Positions 42,132 to 55,449 of a stretch of DNA of 64,000 bases are shown in pieces. A program made the translations under genes and the position numbers. Below the pieces are notes generated by a model. It made no database searches and had not been told where the DNA came from. It worked only from the letters and a program-made list of their open reading frames with translations. The DNA is taken from NCBI RefSeq assembly GCF_003337565.1, contig NZ_QPJL01000010.1:90969-154968 (forward strand), in the 5' to 3' direction. Source of the DNA: Paracoccus lutimaris. GTDB taxonomy: Bacteria > Pseudomonadota > Alphaproteobacteria > Rhodobacterales > Rhodobacteraceae. Each line of letters opens with the position of its first letter. Position 1 is the first letter of the stretch.

Positions 42132-43169
42132 TCAGGTTCGAGGTGCCCTCGCGCGGCTGTCATATTCGCCAGCCGCGCGGTTCTTGCCGCCTCGGCTCAG
42201 AATGGGAATGGCCAGCCTTTCGCCGATCACGGCAAGCAGCGTGGGCAGGCCGATCGCGAACAGCATCAGCCCGGCCAGATCCGTCACCCCCAGCGCACCG
42301 GCGAGTTTCAACGCCAGAACATGCATGAAATAGATCGCCGCCGAAATCGGATCGAGCCGGATCGCCGGCTGCGGCAGGCGCGTCCCCAGCGTGGGCAGAA
42401 ACAGCGCCGGTGCCGCGACATAGGCGCTGATCGGGATGTCCAGCATGACCGCGTCGCCCCAGCGCAGTTCCACGAGCCGGGCTTCGATCATCAGAAGCCC
42501 CGCCCCCAGCACCGTCGCCGCCAGCACCAGCGGGCGGGCGGGCAAGGATTGCATCCCGCCCTGCGCGACCCGGCGCCCGATCAGATAGCCGATGGCAACG
42601 AAGGGGAAGCACATGAAAACGCCATTCTCGAACTTGCGCACGCCGATCTCGGCCAGGCCGGCCAGACTGGCATATTGCATTGCGACACCGATGGCGGCGC
42701 AGATCGCCGAGGTCACGATCAGAGCGGGCACCTCGAGAGCCGGGCTTATGGCCCGGACCAGCAGCCGCAAACCGATCACGATGGTCCCCGCCACGACGAT
42801 GCCGGCCATGAACCAAAGATGGAAGAAACCCAGCAGCAAGGTCTTGATCAGCGACACCGGACCATGCACTTCATTCAGCCAGAACGGCAGATAGACCAGC
42901 ATCCAGAACATGTAGAGCGCCAGCACGCGCCAGAGCCATTTTCCGCTTTTTCCGCGCGCCACCGCCGAGAACAGGAAATACCCCACCACGATGCAGAAGG
43001 TCGGCACCATGACCCGCATCAGCCCGTTGCCGATCATGAAGACCAGCGCAGACATATGGCTTTGCAACCAATAGGTATGCCCAAAGGCGACCAGCACAGC
43101 CAGCGCCAGCTTCAGATAATCCAGCGAATGAATCCGGTTCAACGCGTCTCTCTTTCCTCGCCCATGCAA
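42132..43169 (-). CDS. Acyltransferase family 3 membrane protein
   Basis: A 345-residue protein with about ten membrane helices of the acyltransferase-3 (OafA/OpgC-like) family, which O-acetylates or O-succinylates surface or periplasmic glycans. The N-terminal H-S-L-D-Y-L-K-L-A-L-A-V-L-V-A-F-G-H contains the conserved catalytic His. An alternative TTG start lies at L-N-R-I-H-S-L-D, preceded by a purine-rich SD. The end overlaps a GC-rich hairpin (42150-42179) that may also terminate lldD. No glycan operon is adjacent. Confidence 0.82.
   Translation of the reverse strand: MHGRGKRDALNRIHSLDYLKLALAVLVAFGHTYWLQSHMSALVFMIGNGLMRVMVPTFCIVVGYFLFSAVARGKSGKWLWRVLALYMFWMLVYLPFWLNEVHGPVSLIKTLLLGFFHLWFMAGIVVAGTIVIGLRLLVRAISPALEVPALIVTSAICAAIGVAMQYASLAGLAEIGVRKFENGVFMCFPFVAIGYLIGRRVAQGGMQSLPARPLVLAATVLGAGLLMIEARLVELRWGDAVMLDIPISAYVAAPALFLPTLGTRLPQPAIRLDPISAAIYFMHVLALKLAGALGVTDLAGLMLFAIGLPTLLAVIGERLAIPILSRGGKNRAAGEYDSRARAPRT
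42150..42179. terminator. Probable terminator of lldD
   Basis: A 10-bp perfect stem (CGCGCGGCTG / CAGCCGCGCG) with a 10-base loop lies 34 bases after the lldD stop, followed by GTTCTT. It lies inside the 3' end of the convergent acyltransferase gene. Confidence 0.6.
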
Positions 43170-43322
43170 GGGTTAGTAAACCTCTCCACTTCGTCGCAAG
43201 CATTATTTACCGGGCATTCGACCTTTTCCAGCTTCACATTACGCCATCTCCACGTTATAGGCGCCCATTCGGCCATGCACCCTTGGAGGATGGCCGCAAA
43301 TCGTTAACAAAGGATTACCAAA

Positions 43323-43943
43323 ATGGCCAAAGAGATCCCTGATCTGGTGGCTGAGGCACGCGCGGGGACAGGCAAGGGGGCCGCCCGCCAAGCTCGCCGC
43401 GAAGGCAAGGTGCCCGGCATCGTCTATGGCGACGGCAAAGAGCCCTCGCCCATTCAGATCGAGTTCAACTCGCTTCTGACCAAACTGCGCGCCGGTCGCT
43501 TCATGTCCACGCTGTGGAACCTGAAAGTCGACGGTCAGGATGACGTGCGCGTCGTCTGCCGCGGCGTTCAGCGCGACGTGGTGAAGGACCTGCCGACGCA
43601 TATCGACTTCATGCGCCTGCACCGCAACACCCGCGTGAACCTGTTCATCCATGTGGACTTCGAAAACCACGAGAAAGCCCCGGGCCTGAAGCGCGGCGGC
43701 ACGCTGGTTGTGGTCCGTCCCGAGGTCGAGCTGATGGTGACCGCGTCGGAGATCCCCGATCACATCACCGTCGACCTGACCGGTCGCCAGATCGGCGATT
43801 CGATCCACATCAACGACATCACGCTGCCGGCCGGCGTCAAGCCGACCATCGACCGCAACTTCGTCATCGCCAATATCGCCGCGCCCTCGGGCCTGCGCTC
43901 GTCCGATAACGAAGAAGCTGCCGCCGAAGCAGCCGAGGACTGA
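43323..43943 (+). CDS. rplY: 50S ribosomal protein L25 / general stress protein Ctc
   Basis: A 206-residue L25 of the long Ctc type. The N-terminal 5S rRNA-binding domain (residues 1-95) has the family motif [12 protein letters not shown], and the C-terminal TL5-like beta domain follows, ending in an acidic Ala/Glu tail. SD AAAGGATTACC precedes ATG 43323. A plausible sigma-70 promoter (TTCACA-N16-TTATAG) ends about 65 bases upstream. A strong terminator follows. Confidence 0.96.
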   Translation: MAKEIPDLVAEARAGTGKGAARQARREGKVPGIVYGDGKEPSPIQIEFNSLLTKLRAGRFMSTLWNLKVDGQDDVRVVCRGVQRDVVKDLPTHIDFMRLHRNTRVNLFIHVDFENHEKAPGLKRGGTLVVVRPEVELMVTASEIPDHITVDLTGRQIGDSIHINDITLPAGVKPTIDRNFVIANIAAPSGLRSSDNEEAAAEAAED

Positions 43944-43973
43944 TCCTTCGCGGGCCCAGTGCCCCGGAATTGG

Positions 43974-44004
43974 ACGGGCGGTATCCCCAGCGGATACCGC
44001 CCGT
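43974..44004 (+). terminator. Intrinsic terminator of rplY
   Basis: A 13-bp perfect stem (ACGGGCGGTATCC / GGATACCGCCCGT) with a 5-base loop, followed by TTCCGTTTCC. Confidence 0.85.
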
Positions 44005-44077
44005 TTCCGTTTCCCGCTCTTGCCGTAGCACGCCGGCATTGCTATCCCCAGCCCCTGCAACCGACAGGTAGATCAAG

Positions 44078-45421
44078 ATGACCGACGCCATCCATATCAT
44101 CGGCGCAGGCCTTGCCGGCTCTGAAGCCGCCTGGCAGATCACCCGCGCAGGCGTGGCGGTGGTGCTGCATGAAATGCGTCCCAAGGTCGAAACCTTCGCC
44201 CACCGCACCGGCGATTGCGCCGAGATGGTCTGCTCGAACAGCTTCCGTTCGGACGACGACCAGATGAACGCGGTCGGGCAATTGCATTGGGAAATGCGGG
44301 CAGCGGACGGCCTGATCATGGCCATGGCCGATCGCCACCGCCTGCCTGCTGGCGGCGCACTGGCCGTGGACCGCGACGCCTTTTCGCAGGCGGTGACACA
44401 GGCGCTGCAGGATAATCCGCTGGTCAGCTTTGCCCCCGGTGAAATCCGCGAGCTGCCAACAGATGGGCGCTGGATCGTGGCGACGGGGCCGCTGACCTCG
44501 GAAGCTTTGGGCCGGTCAATCCTGTCGGCGACCGGCGAAGGCTCATTGGCATTCTTCGACGCCATCGCCCCTATCGTTGATGCCGACAGCATCGACATGT
44601 CGATCTGCTGGCTGCAAAGCCGCTATGACAAGGGCGAGACCGAGGAAGAGCGCACCGCCTATATCAACTGCCCGATGAACCGCGCCGATTACGAAGGCTT
44701 TATCGACGCGCTTCTGGCCGCCGACAAGACCGAGTTCCACGAAGGCGAGACGGCGGGTTATTTCGACGGCTGCCTGCCGATCGAGGTCATGGCAGAACGT
44801 GGCCGCGAAACCCTGCGCCATGGCCCGATGAAGCCCGTCGGCCTGACGAACAGCCACAACCCGACCGAAAAGCCCTATGCGGTGGTTCAGCTTCGCCGGG
44901 ATAACGCGCTGGGCACGCTCTACAATATCGTCGGCTTCCAGACTAAGATGAAATATGGCGCGCAAACCGATGTTTTCAAGCGCATTCCCGGTTTGCAGAA
45001 CGCCAGTTTCGCACGGCTGGGCGGCATTCATCGCAACACCTTCCTGAACTCTCCGCGATTGATCGACGACCGGCTGCGGTTGCGCAGCCGCCCCAATCTG
45101 CGCTTCGCGGGTCAGGTCACGGGCGTTGAGGGCTATGTCGAAAGCGCCGCAATGGGCCTGCTGGCCGGACGAATGGCAGCAGCCGAGGCGCTGGGCCGCG
45201 ATCTGGCACCGCCACCCGTCACGACCTCAATGGGGGCACTGGTCAATCACATCACCGGCGGTGCGGATGCGAAAACCTTCCAGCCGATGAATGTGAACTT
45301 TGGCCTGTATCCGCCGCTGGACGAAATGCTCGGCGGCCGCAAGGGCCGCAAGGACCGCTATCCCGCCTATACCGATCGCGCAAAAGCCGATTTCAGCCAA
45401 TGGCTTGCGGGGCAGATTTGA
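44078..45421 (+). CDS. trmFO: tRNA (uracil-54-C5)-methyltransferase, folate/FAD-dependent
   Basis: A 447-residue flavoenzyme that makes ribothymidine at tRNA position 54 using methylenetetrahydrofolate. The FAD loop [14 protein letters not shown] lies near residue 6. Conserved cysteines appear in [10 protein letters not shown] and Y-F-D-G-C-L-P-I-E. The C-terminal H-R-N-T-F-L-N-S-P and G-V-E-G-Y-V-E-S-A blocks are typical. The gluQ gene overlaps its 3' end. Confidence 0.95.
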   Translation: MTDAIHIIGAGLAGSEAAWQITRAGVAVVLHEMRPKVETFAHRTGDCAEMVCSNSFRSDDDQMNAVGQLHWEMRAADGLIMAMADRHRLPAGGALAVDRDAFSQAVTQALQDNPLVSFAPGEIRELPTDGRWIVATGPLTSEALGRSILSATGEGSLAFFDAIAPIVDADSIDMSICWLQSRYDKGETEEERTAYINCPMNRADYEGFIDALLAADKTEFHEGETAGYFDGCLPIEVMAERGRETLRHGPMKPVGLTNSHNPTEKPYAVVQLRRDNALGTLYNIVGFQTKMKYGAQTDVFKRIPGLQNASFARLGGIHRNTFLNSPRLIDDRLRLRSRPNLRFAGQVTGVEGYVESAAMGLLAGRMAAAEALGRDLAPPPVTTSMGALVNHITGGADAKTFQPMNVNFGLYPPLDEMLGGRKGRKDRYPAYTDRAKADFSQWLAGQI

Positions 45422-46263
45422 ACCGGACGCGGCTCGCCCCCTCGCCGACCGGCCCCTTGCATCTGGGCCATGCCTTTGCGGCATTGACCGCCGCCCGCCT
45501 TGCCGATCCCGGCCAGTTCCTGCTGCGGATCGAGGATATCGACCAAAGCCGCTGCCGCCCGGAATATGAAACGCTGATCGCCCGTGACCTGCATTGGCTG
45601 GGCCTGAACTGGCCACAACCGGTGATGCGCCAATCCGAGCGCCTGCCTGCCTATCAGGATGCGCTGGACCGGCTGGCGGCGCTTGGCCTGACCTATCCCT
45701 GCCAGTGCCGTCGCGCCGATATCCGCGCGGCCCTGTCCGCCCCGCAAGAGGGCGCGGCCCCCATCATCGGCCCGGACGGCCCGGTCTATCCCGGCACCTG
45801 CCGCCACCGTTCCATGACTGATGCCGGCCCCGAGGACGCCATTCGCCTGAACATGGCCCGTGCCCTGCAACATCTCGGCACCGATGAAATCGCGTTCCTC
45901 GACGAGAACATCACCCCCGGCATCCCGCACCGGCTGTCGGCCTCAGACATCATTCAGGGCATCGGTGACGTCGTGCTGGCGCGGCGCGGCATGGGGAGCA
46001 GCTATCACCTGTCGGTGGTGGTGGACGATGCGGCACAAGGGATCACACTGATCACGCGCGGAAAAGATCTTTTCGATTCAACATATATCCACGTCATTTT
46101 GCAGAAACTGCTGCAACTTCCGGTGCCGCGCTATCATCATCACCGGCTGATCCGCGACGAATCCGGCAAGCGTCTGGCCAAGCGCGACGATGCCCGCGCG
46201 CTTGGCCTTTACCGTGACGAAGGCCGCAGCCCCGACGAGATCCGTCAGATGCTGGGGTTCTGA
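45400..46263 (+). CDS. gluQ: Glutamyl-Q tRNA(Asp) synthetase
   Basis: A 287-residue GluRS paralogue without an anticodon-binding domain; it glutamylates queuosine in tRNA-Asp. HIGH appears as HLGH in [18 protein letters not shown] as KRLAKRD. Zinc-site candidates are C-Q-C-R-R-A and G-T-C-R-H. The ATG at 45400 lies inside trmFO; a TTG at 45418 overlapping the trmFO stop (TTGA) is an equally good start, since the domain begins just after it. The 3' end overlaps convergent hisI by 19 bases. Confidence 0.93.
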   Translation: MACGADLNRTRLAPSPTGPLHLGHAFAALTAARLADPGQFLLRIEDIDQSRCRPEYETLIARDLHWLGLNWPQPVMRQSERLPAYQDALDRLAALGLTYPCQCRRADIRAALSAPQEGAAPIIGPDGPVYPGTCRHRSMTDAGPEDAIRLNMARALQHLGTDEIAFLDENITPGIPHRLSASDIIQGIGDVVLARRGMGSSYHLSVVVDDAAQGITLITRGKDLFDSTYIHVILQKLLQLPVPRYHHHRLIRDESGKRLAKRDDARALGLYRDEGRSPDEIRQMLGF

Positions 46264-46610
46264 GGCGCCATGATCACCACCTCGGCATCATCGCGGATCG
46301 CGGTATAGAAACAGCTGCGGCGGTTGGTGTGGCAGGCCGGACCGATCTGATCGACCAGCAAAAGCAGGCAATCGCGGTCGCAATCGACGCGCAACTCAAC
46401 CAGTTTCTGCACATGGCCCGAACTTTCGCCCTTAGCCCAGAAGGACTGGCGCGAGCGCGACCAATAGGTGACCTGACCTGTCTCAAGCGTCTTGCGCAGG
46501 GAATCGGCGTTCATCCAGGCCATCATCAGCACCTCGCCGCCCAGGTGATCCTGCGCGATGGCAGGGATCAGCCCATTGGCGTCGTATTTCAGGCTGGTTA
46601 CGTCGAACAT
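46245..46610 (-). CDS. hisI: Phosphoribosyl-AMP cyclohydrolase
   Basis: A 121-residue zinc enzyme opening the adenine ring of PR-AMP in histidine synthesis. Typical blocks are M-M-A-W-M-N-A-D-S-L, T-Y-W-S-R-S-R, F-W-A-K-G-E-S-S-G-H, metal ligands D-C-D-R-D (as V-D-C-D-R-D-C), and A-C-H-T-N-R-R-S-C-F-Y. It is single-domain, with HisE encoded elsewhere. It reads divergently from the IscU-like gene and overlaps gluQ tail to tail. Confidence 0.96.
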   Translation of the reverse strand: MFDVTSLKYDANGLIPAIAQDHLGGEVLMMAWMNADSLRKTLETGQVTYWSRSRQSFWAKGESSGHVQKLVELRVDCDRDCLLLLVDQIGPACHTNRRSCFYTAIRDDAEVVIMAPQNPSI

Positions 46611-46670
46611 CGGCTTTCCTTTCGGCGGGACGATGCCTATCTAATGCGCGCAAGCCCCGGGGGAAAGACC

Positions 46671-47108
46671 ATGTCCGACAACGACCTGATGCAGCTTTAT
46701 TCGCAGCGCATCCTGGCCTTGGCCTCGGACATCCCGCATCTGGGAAAGCTTGAGGATGCGACCGGCAGCGCGCATAAGCGCTCACCGCAATGCGGATCAT
46801 CGGTGACGGCTTACGTGGTGATGCGGGACGGGCGGGTTGCGGATTTCTCGCAAGAGGTGCGAGCCTGCGCCCTGGGTCAGGCCTCGGCCGGGGTGCTGGG
46901 CCGGGTGGCGCTGGGGCATTCGCGCGACGAGATCGCCCGCGCCCGCGACGAATTGCAGGCCATGCTGAAATCGAACGGCCCGGTCCCCGCCGCGCCTTTT
47001 GACGCGCTTGAGGTCCTGCTGCCCGCGCGCGAATTCCCCAATCGCCACGCCTCGATCCTTTTGGCATGGGAGGCGCTTCTGGGCGCCATCGAGGCCTCGC
47101 CCGCATGA
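46671..47108 (+). CDS. IscU-like iron-sulfur cluster scaffold-family protein
   Basis: A 145-residue NifU_N/IscU-family protein. Cys41 in S-P-Q-C-G-S-S-V and Cys66 in V-R-A-C-A-L-G-Q-A-S match the first and second cluster ligands; the third Cys of true IscU is not evident, and the usual C-terminal Cys is missing. This places it in the alphaproteobacterial IscU-like branch whose role is not established. Start is ATG 46671, after A-rich GGGGGAAAGACC. The stop is followed at once by a terminator used by the opposite strand. Confidence 0.8.
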   Translation: MSDNDLMQLYSQRILALASDIPHLGKLEDATGSAHKRSPQCGSSVTAYVVMRDGRVADFSQEVRACALGQASAGVLGRVALGHSRDEIARARDELQAMLKSNGPVPAAPFDALEVLLPAREFPNRHASILLAWEALLGAIEASPA

Positions 47109-47133
47109 AAAAACCGGCCCTCAAAGGGGCCGG
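47108..47133 (-). terminator. Terminator for the minus-strand 31-residue protein gene
   Basis: The stem CCGGCCCC / GGGCCGG closes on a short A/T loop. In the minus direction it is followed by TTTTTTC. It lies about 100 bases after the stop of the small membrane protein. Confidence 0.85.
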
Positions 47134-47234
47134 CAGGTGCGCGCATGATCATCCGGGGGAAACGGTGACAGGACAGGCAAGTCATGTCGAAATGCGCGGG
47201 GCAGTGAGGGGCAGACAGGCTGTAAAGGCCGGGA

Positions 47235-47330
47235 TCAGGCCGCCAGAATCGAAGGCAGCGAAAACAGGATGATGGCGGTCACCGAAATGGCGACGGTGCC
47301 AAGCAGGTCAGACAGGGATTCGCGGGTCAT
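47235..47330 (-). CDS. 31-residue membrane protein, candidate SOS-regulated
   Basis: A frame of 31 codons plus TGA, too short for usual gene calling. The SD GGAGAA lies 5-6 bases before ATG (47328-47330). The product begins M-T-R-E-S-L-S-D-L-L, a polar and probably amphipathic stretch, followed by one hydrophobic helix (GTVAISVTAIILFSLPSI) to near the end. Its own upstream region has a perfect GAAC-N7-GAAC LexA-type box and a 9-bp dyad. A terminator lies downstream, so it is a complete transcription unit after recG. Size, topology and control resemble Caulobacter SidA; sequence homology was not tested. Function is unproven. Confidence 0.72.
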   Translation of the reverse strand: MTRESLSDLLGTVAISVTAIILFSLPSILAA

Positions 47331-47349
47331 GGGCGTTCTCCACAGTTTG

Positions 47350-47401
47350 TTTATACTTTGTTCTCATTTCAGCGGAACAAAGTAAAGAACTTTTTAGGAA
47401 C
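47350..47401 (-). promoter_or_regulatory. LexA-type box and dyad upstream of the 31-residue protein gene
   Basis: GAAC-TTTTTAG-GAAC occupies 47387-47401, an exact match to the alphaproteobacterial LexA box GTTC-N7-GTTC on the minus strand. A third GAAC lies at 47375. ACTTTGTTC (47355-47363) and GAACAAAGT (47375-47383) form a perfect 9-bp dyad. A -10-like TATAAA (minus) is at 47350-47355, with TTGTTC as a possible -35 19 bases upstream. Confidence 0.7.
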
Positions 47402-47430
47402 ATTTGCCGAATTGTTAACCCGCAGGATTG

Positions 47431-51908
<4,478 letters not shown>

Positions 51909-52625
51909 TCAGGCGCGCAGCGCCATACGCTCGGCATTCTGGGCCGGACCGACCGGATCGCGCAGCACATAGCCCCGCCCCCAGACCGTCTCGATATGGC
52001 TTTCGCCATCCATGGCCGCCGCAAGTTTCTTGCGCAGCTTGCAGACGAAAACGTCGATGATTTTCAGCTCCGGCTCATCCATGCCGCCGTAAAGGTGGTT
52101 CAGGAACATTTCCTTGGTCAGCGTCGTGCCCTTGCGCAGGCTGAGCAGCTCCAGGATCTGGTATTCCTTTCCGGTCAGATTGATCGTGCGTCCGGCCACC
52201 TCGACCGAACGCGCGTCCAGATTGACCACCATCTCGCCGGTGCGGATCACCGACTGGCTGTGACCTTTCGACCGCCGGATGATCGCCTGAATGCGGGCAA
52301 TCAGCTCATCACGGTTGAAGGGTTTGGTCATGTAGTCATCGGCGCCGAAGCCGAAACCGCGCAGCTTGCTTTCGGTATCGTCCGAGCCGGTCAGGATCAG
52401 GATCGGCGTATCGACACGGGACATGCGGATCTGGCGCAAAACCTCCATCCCGTGCATGTCCGGCAGGTCCAAATCCAGCAGGATCAGATCGTAGTCATAG
52501 AGCTTGGCAAGGTCGATCCCTTCCTCGCCCATATCCGTCCGGTAAACGTTGTAACTGGCATGGGTCAGCATCATCTCGATGCTGCGTGCCGTGGTAGGAT
52601 CATCCTCCACAAGAAGGATTCGCAT
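51909..52625 (-). CDS. ctrA: Cell-cycle response regulator CtrA
   Basis: A 238-residue OmpR-type master regulator of the alphaproteobacterial cell cycle, motility and GTA production in this order. The receiver domain has acidic D8/D9, phospho-acceptor D51 in [16 protein letters not shown] near 79-83 and K-P-F near 102-104. The winged-helix output carries [17 protein letters not shown] and G-R-G-Y-V-L. A TTAA-N7-TTAC box lies 50 bases upstream, suggesting autoregulation. Confidence 0.97.
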   Translation of the reverse strand: MRILLVEDDPTTARSIEMMLTHASYNVYRTDMGEEGIDLAKLYDYDLILLDLDLPDMHGMEVLRQIRMSRVDTPILILTGSDDTESKLRGFGFGADDYMTKPFNRDELIARIQAIIRRSKGHSQSVIRTGEMVVNLDARSVEVAGRTINLTGKEYQILELLSLRKGTTLTKEMFLNHLYGGMDEPELKIIDVFVCKLRKKLAAAMDGESHIETVWGRGYVLRDPVGPAQNAERMALRA

Positions 52626-52674
52626 GTCATTTCCCCTTGCTAACCGGTATCGCGACGATGATGTCAGCGAAAGG

Positions 52675-52689
52675 TTAATATCACGTTAC
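52675..52689. promoter_or_regulatory. CtrA-like binding box upstream of ctrA
   Basis: TTAA-TATCACG-TTAC matches the CtrA consensus TTAA-N7-TTAA(C) with one deviation. It lies between sciP and ctrA, 50-64 bases before the ctrA start codon. Confidence 0.6.
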
Positions 52690-52715
52690 CGGAGAAATCA
52701 CAGACATTGCACAAC

Positions 52716-52997
52716 TTAAAATTGTCTAAATTTTTGCAATTGCGTGATCTTCAGCCCATTCCGTCCGTGCTTGCGCACCGCGCTGGCCCAGGCGTCGAAC
52801 TCCTCCTCGGTCAGGCCATAGCGAAGAATCGCGTCGTTGCGGGTGATCAGGCCGTGGTTCACCGCATCGACCACCACCGCCTTGCGGCTGGCGACCCATC
52901 GCGTCGCCGGATCGGGCAGATCGGCCAGCGTCAGAATGGTGCCATCTGACAAAATGACCGTGCGCGGTCCCGGAGTTTTCTTCAAAAACATCGGCAA
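52716..52997 (-). CDS. sciP: CtrA inhibitor SciP (DUF1153)
   Basis: A 93-residue DUF1153 protein. In Caulobacter SciP binds CtrA and blocks its recruitment of RNA polymerase. The core T-R-W-V-A-S-R-K-A-x-V-V-D-A-V, the helical turn G-L-I-T-R-N-D-A and Y-G-L-T-E-E-E-F-D-A-W form the helix-turn-helix-like fold. The start is ATG 52997 (or 52991) with AGGAAC upstream. It is 90 bases upstream of ctrA on the same strand, a genomic link between regulator and inhibitor. Confidence 0.9.
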   Translation of the reverse strand: MPMFLKKTPGPRTVILSDGTILTLADLPDPATRWVASRKAVVVDAVNHGLITRNDAILRYGLTEEEFDAWASAVRKHGRNGLKITQLQKFRQF

Positions 52998-53078
52998 GTT
53001 CCTGTCTTTCTTGCGTCGTTTCTGTCACAGAGTTCTTAAGCCGAGGTGAAGTCTAGCTGCATTTTTGCCGCGCGCCCC

Positions 53079-53106
53079 TTGAGAATTCGTGGATTTTTCC
53101 TATAAA
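53079..53106 (+). promoter_or_regulatory. Sigma-70 promoter of mnmA
   Basis: TTGAGA (53079-53084), a 16-base spacer and TATAAA (53101-53106). It sits 48 bases before ATG 53154, and therefore rules out the in-frame ATG at 53106 as the start. Confidence 0.7.
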
Positions 53107-53153
53107 TGTCTGGAAATGCAGCGCCCCGGATCGGCGCCGCGAAAGGACGATCC

Positions 53154-54323
53154 ATGACAATGCCCGGAACCGACCTGCGCAAGACCGCGCAAGACATGCC
53201 TGTGAATTCGCTGGGCTTTCCAAAGCCGCCGGCGCAGACGCGCGTGGTCGTTGCCATGTCGGGCGGTGTCGACAGCTCGGTCGTGGCGGCAATGCTGGCG
53301 GAACAGGGCTATGATGTCATCGGCGTCACCTTGCAACTTTACGATCATGGCGCGGCGCTGGCGAAAAAGGGTGCCTGCTGTGCCGGGCAGGATATCCATG
53401 ATGCGCGTCGCGTCGCCGAGCGCATTGGATTCCCGCATTACGTCCTTGATTATGAAAACAAGTTCCGCGAATCCGTGATCGAGGAATTCGCCGATGCCTA
53501 TCTGGCCGGCGCAACCCCCGTACCTTGCATCCGTTGCAATGAGCGGGTGAAGTTCCGCGATCTGCTTGAAACCGCGCGTGAGCTGGACGCCGATTGCATG
53601 GCGACCGGCCATTACATCCGCCGCCATGACGGCAAGGCGGGGGCCGAGCTGCATATGGCTGCCGACCCGAACCGCGATCAAAGCTATTTCCTGTTCTCGA
53701 CCACGCGCGAACAGCTTGAATTCCTGCGCTTTCCTCTGGGCGGGCTTGCCAGCAAGGCCGAGACGCGGGCACTGGCCGCGCAATACGGGCTGGCGGTCGC
53801 CGACAAGCCCGACAGCCAGGACATCTGCTTCGTGCCGAACGGGAATTACGCCAGCGTCATCGAAAAGCTGCGCCCCGGCTCGGCCGATCCGGGCGAAATC
53901 GTCGATCTGGACGGCAACGTGCTGGGTGAGCATCGCGGCGTCATTCATTACACCATCGGCCAGCGGCGCGGGCTGGGCATCGGCGGCTTGGGCGATCCGC
54001 TTTATGTTGTGCGCCTTGATCCCGACAACCGCCGCGTCATCGTCGGCCCGAAACAGGCGCTGGCTACGAAAATCGTGCCAGTGACCGAGGTGAATTGGCT
54101 GGGAGATCAACCCTTTGAGGGTGAGATCGCAATCAATGCCCGCATCCGCTCGACCCGGCCGCCGCGCCCGGCGATCCTGCGCGCCACCGGCGACCGCCGC
54201 GCCGAGATCGAACTTCTCGACCCCGAAGAGGGCGTCAGCCCCGGGCAGGCCTGCGTCTTTTACGCGACCGAAGGCACGCGGGTGCTGGGCGGCGGCTGGA
54301 TCTCGCACCGCCGCGGCGGCTGA
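53154..54323 (+). CDS. mnmA: tRNA 2-thiouridylase MnmA
   Basis: A 389-residue enzyme that adds sulfur to U34 of tRNA-Glu, -Gln and -Lys. The PP-loop is M-S-G-G-V-D-S-S-V near residue 36. Catalytic cysteines are in [10 protein letters not shown] (near 123) and D-S-Q-D-I-C-F-V (near 222). SD GAAAGGAC lies before ATG 53154. The N-terminus has about 20 extra residues versus E. coli. The sulfur relay protein SufE follows tail to tail. Confidence 0.96.
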   Translation: MTMPGTDLRKTAQDMPVNSLGFPKPPAQTRVVVAMSGGVDSSVVAAMLAEQGYDVIGVTLQLYDHGAALAKKGACCAGQDIHDARRVAERIGFPHYVLDYENKFRESVIEEFADAYLAGATPVPCIRCNERVKFRDLLETARELDADCMATGHYIRRHDGKAGAELHMAADPNRDQSYFLFSTTREQLEFLRFPLGGLASKAETRALAAQYGLAVADKPDSQDICFVPNGNYASVIEKLRPGSADPGEIVDLDGNVLGEHRGVIHYTIGQRRGLGIGGLGDPLYVVRLDPDNRRVIVGPKQALATKIVPVTEVNWLGDQPFEGEIAINARIRSTRPPRPAILRATGDRRAEIELLDPEEGVSPGQACVFYATEGTRVLGGGWISHRRGG

Positions 54324-54325
54324 GT

Positions 54326-54739
54326 TCAGGCGGCGGCCGCCAGCAGCCGGATGCGCTCCACCATGGCCCGCAAACCGTTCGAGCGCTGCGAGGACAGATG
54401 CTCCTGCAGGCCCAGCCGCCCCAGCTCGGCCGGGGCATTGATCTTGCCGACCTCGGCCACGGGCACGCCGGAATAAAGCGCATGCAGGATGGCGATCAGC
54501 CCGCGCACGATCAGCGCGTCGCTGTCACCCTGAAAGTCAAAGCGCCCTTCGGCGATCCGGGGCATGATCCAGACCTGGCTGGCGCAGCCTTCGACCTTGG
54601 TCGCGGGCACTTGCAGGGCCGCATCCATCGGCGGCATGGCCTTGCCCAGTTCGATGACATGGCGATAGCGGTCCTCCCAGTCATCGAGGAAATCGAAGGT
54701 TTCGGCGATCTCTTCAAAAGCGGGCGTGGCCATGGGCAT
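54326..54739 (-). CDS. sufE: SufE-family sulfur transfer protein
   Basis: A 137-residue sulfur acceptor that stimulates the cysteine desulfurase. The active-site Cys lies in V-E-G-C-A-S-Q-V-W near residue 52, and the R-Y-R-H-V-I-E-L-G-K segment near 24 is typical. Start may be ATG 54733 (M-A-T-P-A-F), for which AAAGGATGCCC is at correct distance. No suf operon is adjacent. It converges with mnmA, whose stop is 2 bases away. Confidence 0.92.
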   Translation of the reverse strand: MPMATPAFEEIAETFDFLDDWEDRYRHVIELGKAMPPMDAALQVPATKVEGCASQVWIMPRIAEGRFDFQGDSDALIVRGLIAILHALYSGVPVAEVGKINAPAELGRLGLQEHLSSQRSNGLRAMVERIRLLAAAA

Positions 54740-54870
54740 CCTTTCACTCCCGCGGGCCTGCGGGCGGGCTTGGCATAGCGCGGCAAGCCCGCGCGGTCAA
54801 AGAGGCTTTCGCCCCCGCACGACTTGCCCTATCACTGCCGCAGGAACAAGGAAAACAGGGACAGCAACCC

Positions 54871-55377
54871 ATGCGGACAAGAACATTGGCCCTTTTCGGC
54901 TGTGCGATGCTCGTATTGGCCGGATGCGGCGGGCCGGGCAGCGGATGGAGCCCGCTGGGATGGTTCGATGGCGGCTCGTCCGAGCCGCAGACGCTGGCAC
55001 CCGAGGGAGGTTATCCGACCACGCAGACGGATGGCCGCGCGCCGCTGGCCCGTGTTGTCAGCGCCAAATGGGATCCGCTTTACGAGGGCCGGCTGCTGGT
55101 GGTGACCGGCCTTGCGCAGACCAAAGGCTGGTGGGACGTGGCGCTGGTGACCGAGGTGCCGATGCCCAAGGGCCGCATCCGCCCCGACGAGAACGGCGTG
55201 CTGCGCCTGCGCCTGGTCGGCTATCCGCCGCCGCCCGACACATTCGCGGCGGCAAACCCGCCGAACCCGGCCAGCGACACGATCACCGTCGGCATGACGC
55301 TGTCCCATGCCAGCATGGCCAACCTGCGCGAGGTGGTGATCACCGGCGCCGGCAATGCCGTCACGCTTCGCCCCTGA
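54871..55377 (+). CDS. Conserved hypothetical lipoprotein
   Basis: A 168-residue exported lipoprotein with lipobox LVLAGC (Cys19). The mature part has a Gly/Ser/Trp-rich start and a C-terminal beta-rich domain (A-L-V-T-E-V-P-M ... L-R-L-R-L-V-G-Y-P-P-P-P). I recognise the type from related Rhodobacterales genomes but not a function. ATG 54871 lies after a purine-rich stretch (AGGGACAGC). A strong terminator follows, so the gene is monocistronic. Confidence 0.75.
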   Translation: MRTRTLALFGCAMLVLAGCGGPGSGWSPLGWFDGGSSEPQTLAPEGGYPTTQTDGRAPLARVVSAKWDPLYEGRLLVVTGLAQTKGWWDVALVTEVPMPKGRIRPDENGVLRLRLVGYPPPPDTFAAANPPNPASDTITVGMTLSHASMANLREVVITGAGNAVTLRP

Positions 55378-55397
55378 ACCGGCCAGGCCAGATATGC

Positions 55398-55424
55398 AAA
55401 GGGCGCCATCAGGGCGCCCTTTTT
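55398..55424 (+). terminator. Intrinsic terminator after the lipoprotein gene
   Basis: A 10-bp stem (AAAGGGCGCC / GGCGCCCTTT) with a 5-base loop and TTTTTC downstream. Confidence 0.88.
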
Positions 55425-55449
55425 CATTCTTAACGTGTTCCCGACGGGT

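Noticed and set aside
47375..47390. GAAC-N8-GAAC as a second LexA box
   Set aside because: The spacer is eight and not seven bases; only 47387-47401 fits the known box.
53106..53153. Upstream ATG 53106 as mnmA start
   Set aside because: It overlaps the -10 hexamer; ATG 53154 has the proper SD and fits the family.
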